Position numbers and translations under genes: made by a program
Source of the DNA: a bacterium
GTDB taxonomy: Bacteria > Planctomycetota > J058 > JAJDCP01
NCBI GenBank assembly: GCA_030428695.1
Contig: JAUIEM010000028.1
Span: 1 to 38,999 of the forward strand
DNA length: 38,999 nucleotides
Reading direction: 5' to 3'
Shown: positions 14,825 to 22,740 of the stretch, piece by piece
Numbering within the stretch: the first letter of the stretch is position 1
Layout: every line of letters begins with the position of its first letter
The notes under the pieces: generated by a model
Databases searched by the model: none
Told to the model about the DNA's origin: nothing
Seen by the model: the letters and a program-made list of their open reading frames with translations, nothing else

Positions 14825-15196
14825 CTAGAGCGACCGCAGGATGCTGTTGTCGCTGATCTCCTGGGCCGCGAAGGGATCGACCGTCCACTCGATGAAGTCG
14901 ATGACGGCGTCCTCGTCCGCCTGCTGCCGCAGCGACGCCGCCTGCTGGCGCAGCTCCCGCGCCACCGCCGCGCCGTCCGTCTGGAGGTCCATGATCCGGA
15001 TCACCTTCAGCACCATCACCTGGTTACTGGCAATCGCCTCGAGCGCCGCCGCCGACGCCCGGTAGAGGTCGCTGCCCTCCATGCTCAGGAAGGCGTCGAT
15101 CTCGGCATCCTGGAAGAGCGGGTTGCTGGTATCGGTGTCCCCGATCTTCAGCCGCACCTTCCCGGCGTCGGTCGTGACGTCGTAGGTCGCAACCAC
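14825..15196 (-). CDS. Head-tail connector (adaptor) protein
   Basis: A 123-residue helical protein with the motif GKVRLKIGDTDTSNPLFQDAEIDAFL near the start, characteristic of gp6/gp15-type connector proteins that bind below the portal. The start is GTG at 15196, which shares a base with the preceding TAG stop. It is followed 21 nt later by the head-closure gene. Confidence 0.8.
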   Translation of the reverse strand: MVATYDVTTDAGKVRLKIGDTDTSNPLFQDAEIDAFLSMEGSDLYRASAAALEAIASNQVMVLKVIRIMDLQTDGAAVARELRQQAASLRQQADEDAVIDFIEWTVDPFAAQEISDNSILRSL

Positions 15197-15453
15197 TACT
15201 CGGCCTCGGCTTCCAGCAGGGCGATCAGGTCGTCCTTGCGGATCTTCGCCGACACGTCGATGCCGCGTTCCCCCGCAAGCTCACGTAGCTCCGGTACCGT
15301 CAGCGCGGTCAGATCGACAGGCGCCGCCTGCAGCTGCGCCTCAACCCCCACCTCGGACGGCGCAAGGTCCTCGCGGAGCCCCCGGATCTCTTCCAGGAGC
15401 GCCGCAAGGTACATCGTCCCCGGCTCGGTGGGAGTAGGCAGCTGCCTCGGCAT
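15196..15453 (-). CDS. Small protein with a Rho-N/SAP-like C-terminal helix pair
   Basis: An 85-residue protein; the ATG at 15453 overlaps the stop of the major capsid gene by one base (TAATG). The last 40 residues, TALTVPELRELAGERGIDVS then KIRKDDLIALLEAEAE, match the LEM/SAP-like helix-extended-helix found in the Rho N-terminal domain and in many small phage proteins after the capsid gene. It may bind nucleic acid or be a head accessory protein. Function is not established here. Confidence 0.7.
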   Translation of the reverse strand: MPRQLPTPTEPGTMYLAALLEEIRGLREDLAPSEVGVEAQLQAAPVDLTALTVPELRELAGERGIDVSAKIRKDDLIALLEAEAE

Positions 15454-16715
15454 TAGCTGCCGGAGCCGTTCGACGCCACCGCGCACTTCGGGTCGACCTG
15501 TCGGCCGCCGAGAATGAGCATGACCTTGTACTTCTGCTCATTCGTGTGGAAGTCGCCCAGCTCCGGCACGATGCCGCCGCCGACACGCTCGGTGTTGCCG
15601 GCCAGCCGGTAAAGCCCCGGCTCCTCATAGCCGCGCAGCGAGCCCATCCGGAACGCCGGCCGCGCGCCCGCCATCGGCGTCGCAATCAGGTACCAGCTGG
15701 TCGCGCCGTTGGCATTCGACGAGACCACCGACAGGTACGGGTTGACTGTGACCCGGATGTTCGCGCCGAGGCCGTTGCCGGTCACCAGCTGGATCACATT
15801 GCCGCTGGAGTCCGTCACCCGGTACTGCATCGTCTGGATGATGTTCTCGGCCGTGATCTTCAGCGACGTCGGCACAACCAGCTCGAAGCTGTCGAACATG
15901 ATCGGCTCGCCGTCGGCGTCCGTCTGGCTCATCAGCAGCGTCAGCGCGTCCTGGATCGCCACCGTCGACAGCGCCGGGTTGTCGTCCGACGCGCTCGGCA
16001 GGTTGGTCGTGTTGACGATGTTGCTGTTGCCGTTGGTGAAGAACGTGGCCGACGGGCCGTTGGTGTCCGCCAGCAGCGTCGCCGCGTAGTACTCCTGCGT
16101 CCGCCGCGCACCTCGCGCAAAGCGCACCGGGATGTCGGTGAAGGCGTCCAGGTCGTCGTTGATGATCAGGCGCCAGTTCAGCGCCGCGATCCGCTGGTAG
16201 ACCTCGACGTTCCACAGGTAGCCCGTCTCGGACAGCGCGCTCTCGCGCGGCTCTTCCATCTCGGCCGTCTTGTAGTCCGGCACGAGCCGTCCTTCGAGGC
16301 CGTCGACGGCGATCTCCCGCACCTGGCGGAAGTCCCGCACGGCCCGGTAGCCGATGTAGTTGCGCCAGCCGGCCGGCTGCTCCTGGTAACGGCCCAGCAG
16401 CGAGCGGTCGAGGATGTCGCCGGTCAAGAGCGGGAAATCGCTCGTGCCCATCGCCTCCTCCAAGCCGATCGCCACGCCGCCCTCGTGCATCCAGAGCGCG
16501 TTGCGGTTGCCGCCCAGGATCTCGCTCCAGAAGCCCAGCGCCTCGCTGATGCGGCGCTTGTAGGCCGCCGTCTGCCGGGCCCGCTTCGACGCCCGCGGGC
16601 CACTCTCGGCCAGCAGCGTCCGGAGCTCCTGGCTGTCGGCGCGCAGGTTGGTGTGGGTGCGGTCGGCGCGAAAGTCTTCCCCGGCGCGCTCGACGAACTC
16701 TGCAACTGCACTCAT
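15453..16715 (-). CDS. Major capsid protein (HK97 fold)
   Basis: A 420-residue protein placed after the protease/scaffold and decoration genes and before the connectors. The N-terminal about 80 residues are charged and helical (delta-domain like). The rest shows the HK97-fold order: GLEEAMGTSDFPLLTGDILDR, an E-loop-like region, a long spine-helix region (ALSTVAIQDALTLLMSQTD), and an A-domain segment (FELVVPTSLKITAENI; LVTGNGLGANIRVTVNPYLS) followed by a basic P-domain end. It resembles Mu gpT-type capsid proteins. It polymerises to form the icosahedral shell. Confidence 0.88.
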   Translation of the reverse strand: MSAVAEFVERAGEDFRADRTHTNLRADSQELRTLLAESGPRASKRARQTAAYKRRISEALGFWSEILGGNRNALWMHEGGVAIGLEEAMGTSDFPLLTGDILDRSLLGRYQEQPAGWRNYIGYRAVRDFRQVREIAVDGLEGRLVPDYKTAEMEEPRESALSETGYLWNVEVYQRIAALNWRLIINDDLDAFTDIPVRFARGARRTQEYYAATLLADTNGPSATFFTNGNSNIVNTTNLPSASDDNPALSTVAIQDALTLLMSQTDADGEPIMFDSFELVVPTSLKITAENIIQTMQYRVTDSSGNVIQLVTGNGLGANIRVTVNPYLSVVSSNANGATSWYLIATPMAGARPAFRMGSLRGYEEPGLYRLAGNTERVGGGIVPELGDFHTNEQKYKVMLILGGRQVDPKCAVASNGSGS

Positions 16716-16757
16716 CGGATCGTTCCTCTCTCAGGCCCGCTCGCGGGTCCGGTTCGT

Positions 16758-17579
16758 CTAGGCGTCCGTCGGCACGACGCGGTAGTACAGCCGCACCGTC
16801 AGGGTGTTGTCGTTGGCCGCGTTGCCGGCGATCTCGTCGTCCAGGTTGGTGATGACGACCGCGTCGTTCTCGACCGGGACGAAGGTCTCGGCATGCTGGA
16901 TGGTGATGAAACGCGCTTCGTCGTTGGTCTCGCCGATCAGCCCGGTCGATTCAATCTCAAGGATCTCGGCCGGCCCGGTTGCGTAGGCCAGCGACAGGTC
17001 GTCGGCCGATTCGGTGAAGGCGTTGCTGCCCCCGTAGTTCATAACCAGGGCAATCTCCAGCGGCACAATCGCCAGATCCGCGCCTGGAGCCGCCACCAGC
17101 GTGATCGGCGTCGCGTTGAGCGCCTTCACCTGGGCGCTGGTCAGCACCGTCTCGGTGTAGCGCACCCGGTCACTGCCGCCCGCCGTGCCCAGCGTCGAGC
17201 CGAGCGGGATGTGCAGCACGTCGATCGCCGTCGTCGCATTCGAGCTCACCGCCTCCAGCGCCACGCCGAAGAAGGCGTCCATGCCGGTGCTCGAGTTGTT
17301 CAGGTTCGTCGTTGGCGAGCCGGTTGGCGTGTCGTGGTAGTAGATCGGATCGCCGACGGCGATGCCGCCGCTCTCGTTGTCGTCGACGGTCAGCTCCCAG
17401 ACGGCCGGCCCGAAGTCGACGGTGGTGTAGCCGGTCGCGTTGCCGGCATCGCTCTCGTCGGTCAGTGCCACGCCGGTCAGTTCGCCGAAGCGCACCGGAT
17501 CGCCCGAGCTCGGGGTCGCCGGGTTGCTGCACACGACGCTCAGCTGGTAGCCGGGCTTCTGCTTGCGATTGGTCGCCAT
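16758..17579 (-). CDS. Capsid decoration / head fibre protein, DUF2190-like N-terminus
   Basis: A 273-residue protein. The first about 120 residues follow the DUF2190 pattern of small beta-barrels: GDPVRFGELTGVALTDESD, VDFGPAVWELTVDD, GIAVGDPIYYHD, then FFGVALEAV and a final strand VLHIPLG. The C-terminal about 150 residues (TETVLTSAQVKALNATPITL onwards) form a second beta-rich domain common after head genes. It lies between the protease and the major capsid gene, so it probably decorates the shell. Confidence 0.7.
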   Translation of the reverse strand: MATNRKQKPGYQLSVVCSNPATPSSGDPVRFGELTGVALTDESDAGNATGYTTVDFGPAVWELTVDDNESGGIAVGDPIYYHDTPTGSPTTNLNNSSTGMDAFFGVALEAVSSNATTAIDVLHIPLGSTLGTAGGSDRVRYTETVLTSAQVKALNATPITLVAAPGADLAIVPLEIALVMNYGGSNAFTESADDLSLAYATGPAEILEIESTGLIGETNDEARFITIQHAETFVPVENDAVVITNLDDEIAGNAANDNTLTVRLYYRVVPTDA

Positions 17580-17629
17580 CAGGATGTTCCTCTCAGGTCC
17601 AGGTCAGCTCAGCGTCTCTAGCAGCCGGC

Positions 17630-18916
17630 TTAGAACGCCGCCGCGCGCTTGGCCGCCGACTCGCTCAGCCCGAAGGCCGCGAAGCCCTCCGCGATGCTGG
17701 CGTCCAGCGTCTCCTCGTCCACCTCGGACTCGTCAATCGGCCCGCCGCCGAAGCCGGTCACCCGGCCCGTTGGCGCGACCTGCTCCAGATAGGCCAGCTC
17801 CGCCTTCACCGCCTCCTCGATGCGGTCATCGAGCTTGGCGGTGTCAACCTCGCCGTCCTCCGTAAGCGGAATGTCCCGCGCCAGAGCCGGCATCAGCTTC
17901 GCGCGAATCGCCTCTGGCAGACGCCGCTCGGCCAGCGCATCCGTGATGTGGGCGCGCGCCTCGCTCCGTGCCAGCTGGGCCTCGACCTTCGCGAGCTTCC
18001 GCTGCGTCTCCTCCAGCACGCCGTTGTCAGCCGGCTGGGCCTGGGGGTTGCTGTTGTCCGTCACGGTCTCGGCTCCTTCCGGCCTCTGGCCGCTGCGCGC
18101 GCTCTCCACGAGCTCGCCAATCGCCCCGCCGGCCCCCGGCAGGGTCACAAAGTCAATGGAGTCCATCGCCTCGATGCTGTTGACGATCAGCCCCTTCTGA
18201 CCCTCGACCTCGCCCTCTGAGCGCCGGCCGCGGCCGCGAATGCTGACGCCGATATGCGGCGCGATCTCGTCGAGTACCGCGCCGAAGCCGGCGATCGTCT
18301 GCGCCCTGGTGTAGAGGCCCGGCCCCTGAGCGCCCTCCTCCTGCCAGACCGCGTCCTCGACGGTGATCGCCGCCAGGTCGCGCACCGAGCGTTCCGGGCG
18401 CTCCTGCTCTTCCGTCACGGTGGGGTGATCGATGTACATGTGGGTGCCGGGCGGGATGACGCCGGCAGCGTTCTGGAGGACCTCCGGGCTGTAGTAGCCG
18501 CTCGATCCCCAACCCGGCGCGATGACCTTGATCGGCACTGTGCCGTCGTCCGCCACCGCCTTCTCAATCAGCGGCACAATCTCGTCGGTGAGCGTGGCGT
18601 TGCCCGCGCTCTCGGCCGCCGCTTCCTCGATCGGCTCATAGGTCGTCACCTGGCGCACCTGCACGGCGTCGCCCAGTGTCACTTTGCCGCTGTCCTCGTC
18701 GATGGAATAGGAGCGCTGGAGCAGGGCCGACTCGTCAGTGTGGCGGTTCGTGATCTCGTAGATCACGCGGTCATCGAAGGTGTCTTTGAGCCAGATCCAG
18801 TAGTCGCCGGTGTGCGCGGCGTCAATCGCCGACCGCAGCTGCCGGGCGATGTCCCGGTGCGACAGCTCCGCCTCTTCGAGCGCCATCCATGTCTTGATCC
18901 GGTCGAGAACGCTCAC
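17630..18916 (-). CDS. Prohead protease fused to a scaffold-like region
   Basis: A 428-residue protein. The GTG start at 18916 has GGAG 5 nt upstream and is preferred to longer frames. The middle contains a candidate catalytic His in HMYIDHPT (about residue 166) and a Ser in EAMDSIDFVTLPGAGG (about residue 262), the arrangement of HK97/T4 gp21-type prohead proteases. From about residue 280 the sequence becomes a charged coiled coil (LEETQRKLAKVEAQLARSEA) and then acidic helices, like a scaffold domain. The protease would release the scaffold during capsid maturation. It directly precedes the decoration and major capsid genes. Confidence 0.78.
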   Translation of the reverse strand: MSVLDRIKTWMALEEAELSHRDIARQLRSAIDAAHTGDYWIWLKDTFDDRVIYEITNRHTDESALLQRSYSIDEDSGKVTLGDAVQVRQVTTYEPIEEAAAESAGNATLTDEIVPLIEKAVADDGTVPIKVIAPGWGSSGYYSPEVLQNAAGVIPPGTHMYIDHPTVTEEQERPERSVRDLAAITVEDAVWQEEGAQGPGLYTRAQTIAGFGAVLDEIAPHIGVSIRGRGRRSEGEVEGQKGLIVNSIEAMDSIDFVTLPGAGGAIGELVESARSGQRPEGAETVTDNSNPQAQPADNGVLEETQRKLAKVEAQLARSEARAHITDALAERRLPEAIRAKLMPALARDIPLTEDGEVDTAKLDDRIEEAVKAELAYLEQVAPTGRVTGFGGGPIDESEVDEETLDASIAEGFAAFGLSESAAKRAAAF

Positions 18917-18935
18917 TGCCGCTCCAATGCACAAA

Positions 18936-18954
18936 GCCCGCCGGTTGCCGGGCC
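18936..18954 (-). terminator. Weak hairpin before the protease gene
   Basis: On the minus strand GCCCG and CGGGC pair around an 8-nt loop, followed by TTTGTG, some 20 nt before the protease start. Stem quality is modest. It could reduce read-through from the small genes upstream or be an RNA processing site. Confidence 0.3.
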
Positions 18955-19060
18955 CGTCGCAGCGGGGCGGCAACTCAGCAGGCTCTCGTGGGTCTCTGCT
19001 TGATCTGGGTTGTCAGGTGGAGTCTAACCGACTCGCGCGAATGCCGCAAGCGCGATGCGT

Positions 19061-19264
19061 CTACGCGCGCTCGATCCGCACCCGTGGCGGTATCCAGCGC
19101 CGGCTCTGCGGCTCGCCGTCCTTGATGTCGATCTCCAACGTCCCGGTCAGCCCCGCCTGGCGGATGCGCGCGAACTCCCGCACGACGTCGAGCGGCACCA
19201 GGTAGCCCGGATCTTCGGCCGCGTCGATCAGCCGCAGGATCGTTTGCAGCTCCTCAGCGTTCAA
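19061..19264 (-). CDS. Small hypothetical protein with TTG start
   Basis: A 67-residue protein beginning (M)NAEELQTILRLIDAAEDPG and ending PPRVRIERA. No ATG is available near the 5' end; the TTG at 19264 overlaps the preceding TGA stop (TTGA), so translation is probably coupled. It has a helical N-terminus and a strand-rich end (GTLEIDIKDGE). It lies among small genes between the minor head protein and the protease. No family is recognised. Confidence 0.55.
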   Translation of the reverse strand: MNAEELQTILRLIDAAEDPGYLVPLDVVREFARIRQAGLTGTLEIDIKDGEPQSRRWIPPRVRIERA

Positions 19265-19503
19265 CCGCCCGCCCCGCCCGTGTGCCAGAGCATCAGACAC
19301 GTCGTCTGGAAGCCCTTCACCAGCTCGACCGCCTGCGGCTCGCTGAAGCCCCGCCGTAGCAGCGCATCCCGGTAGGTCCCCATCTCCTCCGCCAGCTCCT
19401 CCCAGTCGCCGCAGTGCTCCGCGTGCCGCACCGCGCTCAGCACGTCCTCCCACAGCCGCTCCCGTTCCCCCGAGCCGTCATACCTTGGACTGTGCTCGGT
19501 CAT
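19261..19503 (-). CDS. Small helical phage protein, paralogous module
   Basis: An 80-residue helical protein. The segment YRDALLRRGFSEPQAVELVKGFQTTCL resembles YYLALLAQGFAHEDAMTLTVAYQTAVA in the neighbouring 97-residue protein, indicating a duplicated helix-turn-helix-like module. Small proteins of this style (LLxxGFxxxxAxxLVxxYQ) are frequent next to phage head genes; their function is not known to me. The ATG at 19503 is preceded by AGGAG close by. Confidence 0.6.
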   Translation of the reverse strand: MTEHSPRYDGSGERERLWEDVLSAVRHAEHCGDWEELAEEMGTYRDALLRRGFSEPQAVELVKGFQTTCLMLWHTGGAGG

Positions 19504-19519
19504 CTGCTCCTCATCTCCG

Positions 19520-19813
19520 TCACTCGGTCTCGTCAGGCGCCTGTGCCTCCTGTCCCGCTGCCGCCACCGCCGTCTGATAGGCCACGGTCAGCGTCATCGC
19601 GTCCTCGTGCGCGAAGCCCTGGGCCAGCAGCGCCAGGTAGTAGGCCCGGATGATCGACGCGAACTGGTGCGCCCGCTGGGTGATCTCCGGGTTTCGCACC
19701 GCATCCGGCGCGCTCGGCGTCGACGATGGCGGCGAACTGTCATGGCTGTGTGCGTTGCCGGTCACGCCGCCGCTCTTGTCCCGCCGCAGCGGCTTCAGTG
19801 GCTCCTTGTTCAT
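19520..19813 (-). CDS. Small helical phage protein, paralogous module
   Basis: A 97-residue protein with a basic, disordered N-terminus (MNKEPLKPLRRDKSGG) and a Ser/Pro-rich linker, followed by helices containing the LLAQGF...LTVAYQTAV module shared with the next gene. It starts with an ATGA overlap after the DUF1508-like gene. Function unknown. Confidence 0.6.
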   Translation of the reverse strand: MNKEPLKPLRRDKSGGVTGNAHSHDSSPPSSTPSAPDAVRNPEITQRAHQFASIIRAYYLALLAQGFAHEDAMTLTVAYQTAVAAAGQEAQAPDETE

Positions 19814-19998
19814 TGACCTACCTCAGATTCGTCCGCGGCATTCGCGATCTTGCCCTGATACTTGCGGGCGTCCTCTGCCGCTCCCTGGCGGTCGGGAAAG
19901 TTCTTGCTCCGACTCGTGAGCCATGTCCCGTCGTCATCCTTGATGGTCCAGGTGTAGCCCCGCAGTGGGTTGCCCTTGTATTCGATCTTCGGCGACAC
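19810..19998 (-). CDS. Small DUF1508-like protein
   Basis: A 62-residue protein (MSPKIEYKGNPLRGYTWTIK). The pattern of a first strand, G-YTWTIKDDDGTWLTSRSKNF, and a following helix resembles the DUF1508 small alpha-beta fold that occurs in bacterial and phage proteins. The start is GTG at 19998, directly after the minor head protein stop, with GGAG 5 nt upstream. Confidence 0.55.
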   Translation of the reverse strand: MSPKIEYKGNPLRGYTWTIKDDDGTWLTSRSKNFPDRQGAAEDARKYQGKIANAADESEVGQ

Positions 19999-20886
19999 TC
20001 AATCTCCTTCCGGTTTCCGTCGCGTCAGCTGCGTACAGCGACAGCCGACGTGGCCCAATGGCCGCTGGTGGCCGCTCTGGTATTCGGCGCGGAATGGGAT
20101 CCAGCCCTGCGCCTGGTTCGCGGCACAGATCTCCTGGTCCACCCGGTCGTCGCCCACCGTCAGCCAGTATTTCTCCAGCGCGACCCCGGCCCGTAGCATC
20201 GCCTCGCCGCCGGCGTAGTTGCCCGCCTCGTAGGCCTCGCCGAGCTCCTGGATCGCGATCAGCTCGGCCCGGTCCCGGATGTGCCGCTGTGGTTGTGGCG
20301 TGTGCATGGTGGCGTAGCGCTCGCGAATCTCCCGCGCCAGCTGCTGGTAGCTCTGCCCCTCGCTCGTCGCCTGCGTCACCAGCTTGCGGATCTGCTCCCG
20401 CGTCACGCCGTCGATCTGCGTCACCAGCGCCGCGGCGCGCTCGTTGGCATAGGCCGCCGCCCGTGGGTTGGCCAGCTGGAGGCTCAGCTGCACCTGGAGC
20501 GGCGCGAGGCCGGCCGCGAAGCCCGCGTGGAGCGCCGTGTCGATCCAGGTCGCCAGCGCCGACTCCAGCGCCGGCGCCGTCTCGGCCGCCGCCTCGTCGT
20601 ACAGCCGCTCCCAGTCGCCGACGTCGAGCTCGTCGTCATCGTCGGCCTCCCACAGCCGCGCCGCCTCGACGACCGTCCGGGCCAGCCGGGCCGCCTCCAG
20701 CCGCCGCAGGAAGCCCCGCTCCTGGGCCCGGAACACCGTCCGCAACCGCGCTGCCAGCCGCTCCTCCGGCAACGCCAGGTCCGCCAGCTTCCGCCGTCGT
20801 GCTACGGCCTGCTCCAGCGACTCGGCCGCCTCGACCAGCGCACCCGGCACCCGCCCCGCCGACTCCCAGGGCAACGACGAGATCAA
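19999..20886 (-). CDS. Minor head protein / head morphogenesis protein (SPP1 gp7 / Mu F-like)
   Basis: A 295-residue protein. The first 200 residues are helical. The C-terminal part carries the family signature: RDRAELIAIQELGEAYEAGN, then GDDRVDQEICAANQAQGWIPF and GHQRPLGHVGCRC with paired cysteines near the end. Members of this family attach to the portal and enter the head with the DNA or help to assemble it. It follows the portal and two tiny genes, the usual order. Confidence 0.85.
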   Translation of the reverse strand: MISSLPWESAGRVPGALVEAAESLEQAVARRRKLADLALPEERLAARLRTVFRAQERGFLRRLEAARLARTVVEAARLWEADDDDELDVGDWERLYDEAAAETAPALESALATWIDTALHAGFAAGLAPLQVQLSLQLANPRAAAYANERAAALVTQIDGVTREQIRKLVTQATSEGQSYQQLAREIRERYATMHTPQPQRHIRDRAELIAIQELGEAYEAGNYAGGEAMLRAGVALEKYWLTVGDDRVDQEICAANQAQGWIPFRAEYQSGHQRPLGHVGCRCTQLTRRKPEGD

Positions 20887-21056
20887 TCCTCTTCCCTTCG
20901 GCGCAACTCGAAGGACTCCATCAGGCCGACCATGCCAGGGTCACTCATCATCTGCTGCATCTGGCGTCCCGTCAGCCACTTCTGGGCGAAGACCATCAAG
21001 AACCCTCCCAGTCCAAAGCCGGCAACGAACACGGCAACGATCAGCGCGTAGATCAT
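20883..21056 (-). CDS. Small single-pass membrane protein
   Basis: A 57-residue protein with one predicted membrane helix at the start (IYALIVAVFVAGFGLGGFLM) followed by a Met/Gln-rich helix. The ATG at 21056 forms an ATGA overlap with the zinc-ribbon gene upstream; an in-frame ATG at 21077 lies inside that gene. It overlaps the minor head gene by four bases. Function unknown; its place within the head operon suggests a late role. Confidence 0.55.
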   Translation of the reverse strand: MIYALIVAVFVAGFGLGGFLMVFAQKWLTGRQMQQMMSDPGMVGLMESFELRRREED

Positions 21057-21181
21057 TCGGGCTCTTCGTCCTTCCATGTCGAGCAGTTGAAACAGACCGG
21101 CTTCTTGGTGTGCGGATCGCGACGAAACGGCACGCACTCACGCCGGCACCGAGCGCAGCGAACGTATTCAGACTTCGTCAT
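21053..21181 (-). CDS. Tiny zinc-ribbon protein between portal and minor head genes
   Basis: A 42-residue protein starting MTKSEYVRCARCRRECVPF. It has four cysteines in two pairs, CARC (residues 9-12) and CFNC (30-33), plus Cys16, on a basic background, and ends KDEEPE. It starts with an ATGA overlap at the portal stop and ends with an ATGA overlap at the next gene, so both ends fit a tightly packed operon. The fold is probably a single zinc knuckle. Function unknown. Confidence 0.6.
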   Translation of the reverse strand: MTKSEYVRCARCRRECVPFRRDPHTKKPVCFNCSTWKDEEPE

Positions 21182-22740
21182 TGTGGTAGCGCCTCCCTCA
21201 GCTCGCGGACCGCCGCCGCCAGCTCGGCCTCCTCGGGGATCTCCGCCCCGGCCTTCGCCAGCTCCGCCTCGATCTCCGCCATCACCGCGTCAATATCGTT
21301 CTCCCGCAGCGCCACCAGCAGCATCCGCCGCAGCGTCTTGTCGTCGAAGATGCCGGCGTTGGGAGACCCGGACAGCGTCGCCGCCTCGACGATCGCGTTG
21401 ACGTACTCGACCAGGTCGGCCTCCAAGATGCTGGGGAAGTCCACGTCGATGTGGTCGTCCGCGACGCCGATCAGCTCGATCCGCACATCGTCCGGGTCGA
21501 AGGGGTTGATCACCCGCTTGCCCTGCAGCAGCCCGTAGGGGGCCATCGCGCTCTGCTCGACCGCGTAGCGGCACAGGCCCGTCAACAAGCCCGTCCAGAG
21601 CTCCTGGCGCTCCGCGAACTTCAGCTCCGTCGGCCGGTCCAGCGTCTTCGCCGTCGCGTGGTTGCCGACGTTGGCGTCGCCGAAGAAGGTCTCCGGCAGA
21701 TCCATCGCCGCCGCCGTGTGCGTCCGCAGCGAACGGTTGTGGTCCGGCTGCAAGGTCGCGCCGGCCACCCGCATCGGTTCCAGCTCCTGGCCCTTCGGGA
21801 CCACGGCGATGCTGCCCCGCGCCGGCGGCGGGTTCGTCTCCTCGGTCCCGGCCGCGTCGTTGAGCGTCGTCCCCAGCTTGCTCTTGGCCGCATTGACCCG
21901 CTGCTGCCCGCCGCCGACCGACAAGCGGTACACAAAGCGGGCCAGGGCCGCGCTGCGGGTGGCGTCGTCCGACAGACTCCGGGCATAGGCCCGCGCCCAG
22001 TCGATCGCCGCGTAGACCTCCGGCACGCCGAACGTCATGTCTGGCAGCCCGCCGACCCGCACGTGCCGGATGGGCGTGTCCCATACGATCATCTTGCCCG
22101 CCACCATGTCCGGCCGTTCCCGTGCCGGATCGCGCACCGCCGGGTGCTGCCAATCCGGGTAGTAGGCCGTCAGCGTGCGGCTGTCCATGCCGCCGCCCAA
22201 CGGGTCGCGCGGCTCCCGCCAGGTGCGCTTGTAGAACCACGGCACGGCCCGGTCCTGGGGATCGCAGACGACCTCGTCGATCTCGGCGAAGGGGATCGAG
22301 CGCACCTGCACCCGGCCGGTGAAGCCGTTGGTAAAGAGGGCAAAGAAGAGATTGCCCTCCACCGACAACGACGTGCCCTGGTCGCCCATCGCCTGCGTCG
22401 ACGTGAGTACCGCCTGATTGCGGTGGTGCAGCCAGAACTCCTGGACCACCTCGTTGACCAGCTCGTCCTTCGCCTTGACCGAGACGCCCTGGCCGAAGAC
22501 GTAGTAACGCATGACCCGCAGCCCGCGCCCGACCAGCGGGTTCGCCAGGTAGAACTCCCGCGCCGTCTTGGCGATCCTCCGCAGCGACTCCCGGCTGAAG
22601 TCCAGCTCGCCATCGCCGCTGAGTTTGTCCCAGCCGAGCAGCGCATCCTCCAGCCGCGCCAGCCGCTCGATCAGGAACTCCTGCGGCCCATCCTGTAGCA
22701 GCTCCAGCAGCTCGCCCGCGTGCCCGTTCATCGCGCTCAT
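21178..22740 (-). CDS. Portal protein
   Basis: A 520-residue protein after the large terminase (ATGA overlap at 22737-22740). It shows the portal order: N-terminal helices, LANPLVGRGLRVMRYYVFGQG, an EFWLHHRNQ helix, FALFTNGFTGRVQVRSIPFAEID, a Tyr/Trp-rich wing, and a region with LPETFFGDANVGNHATAKTLDRPTE typical of portals, then an acidic C-terminal helix. Twelve copies form the DNA entry vertex and bind terminase. Confidence 0.88.
   Translation of the reverse strand: MSAMNGHAGELLELLQDGPQEFLIERLARLEDALLGWDKLSGDGELDFSRESLRRIAKTAREFYLANPLVGRGLRVMRYYVFGQGVSVKAKDELVNEVVQEFWLHHRNQAVLTSTQAMGDQGTSLSVEGNLFFALFTNGFTGRVQVRSIPFAEIDEVVCDPQDRAVPWFYKRTWREPRDPLGGGMDSRTLTAYYPDWQHPAVRDPARERPDMVAGKMIVWDTPIRHVRVGGLPDMTFGVPEVYAAIDWARAYARSLSDDATRSAALARFVYRLSVGGGQQRVNAAKSKLGTTLNDAAGTEETNPPPARGSIAVVPKGQELEPMRVAGATLQPDHNRSLRTHTAAAMDLPETFFGDANVGNHATAKTLDRPTELKFAERQELWTGLLTGLCRYAVEQSAMAPYGLLQGKRVINPFDPDDVRIELIGVADDHIDVDFPSILEADLVEYVNAIVEAATLSGSPNAGIFDDKTLRRMLLVALRENDIDAVMAEIEAELAKAGAEIPEEAELAAAVRELREALPQ

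Noticed and set aside
15546..17621. 691-codon plus-strand open frame opposite capsid genes
   Set aside because: Antisense shadow of the well-supported capsid and decoration genes.
19965..21401. 478-codon plus-strand Pro/Arg-rich frame
   Set aside because: Antisense shadow of the minor head gene; low-complexity translation.
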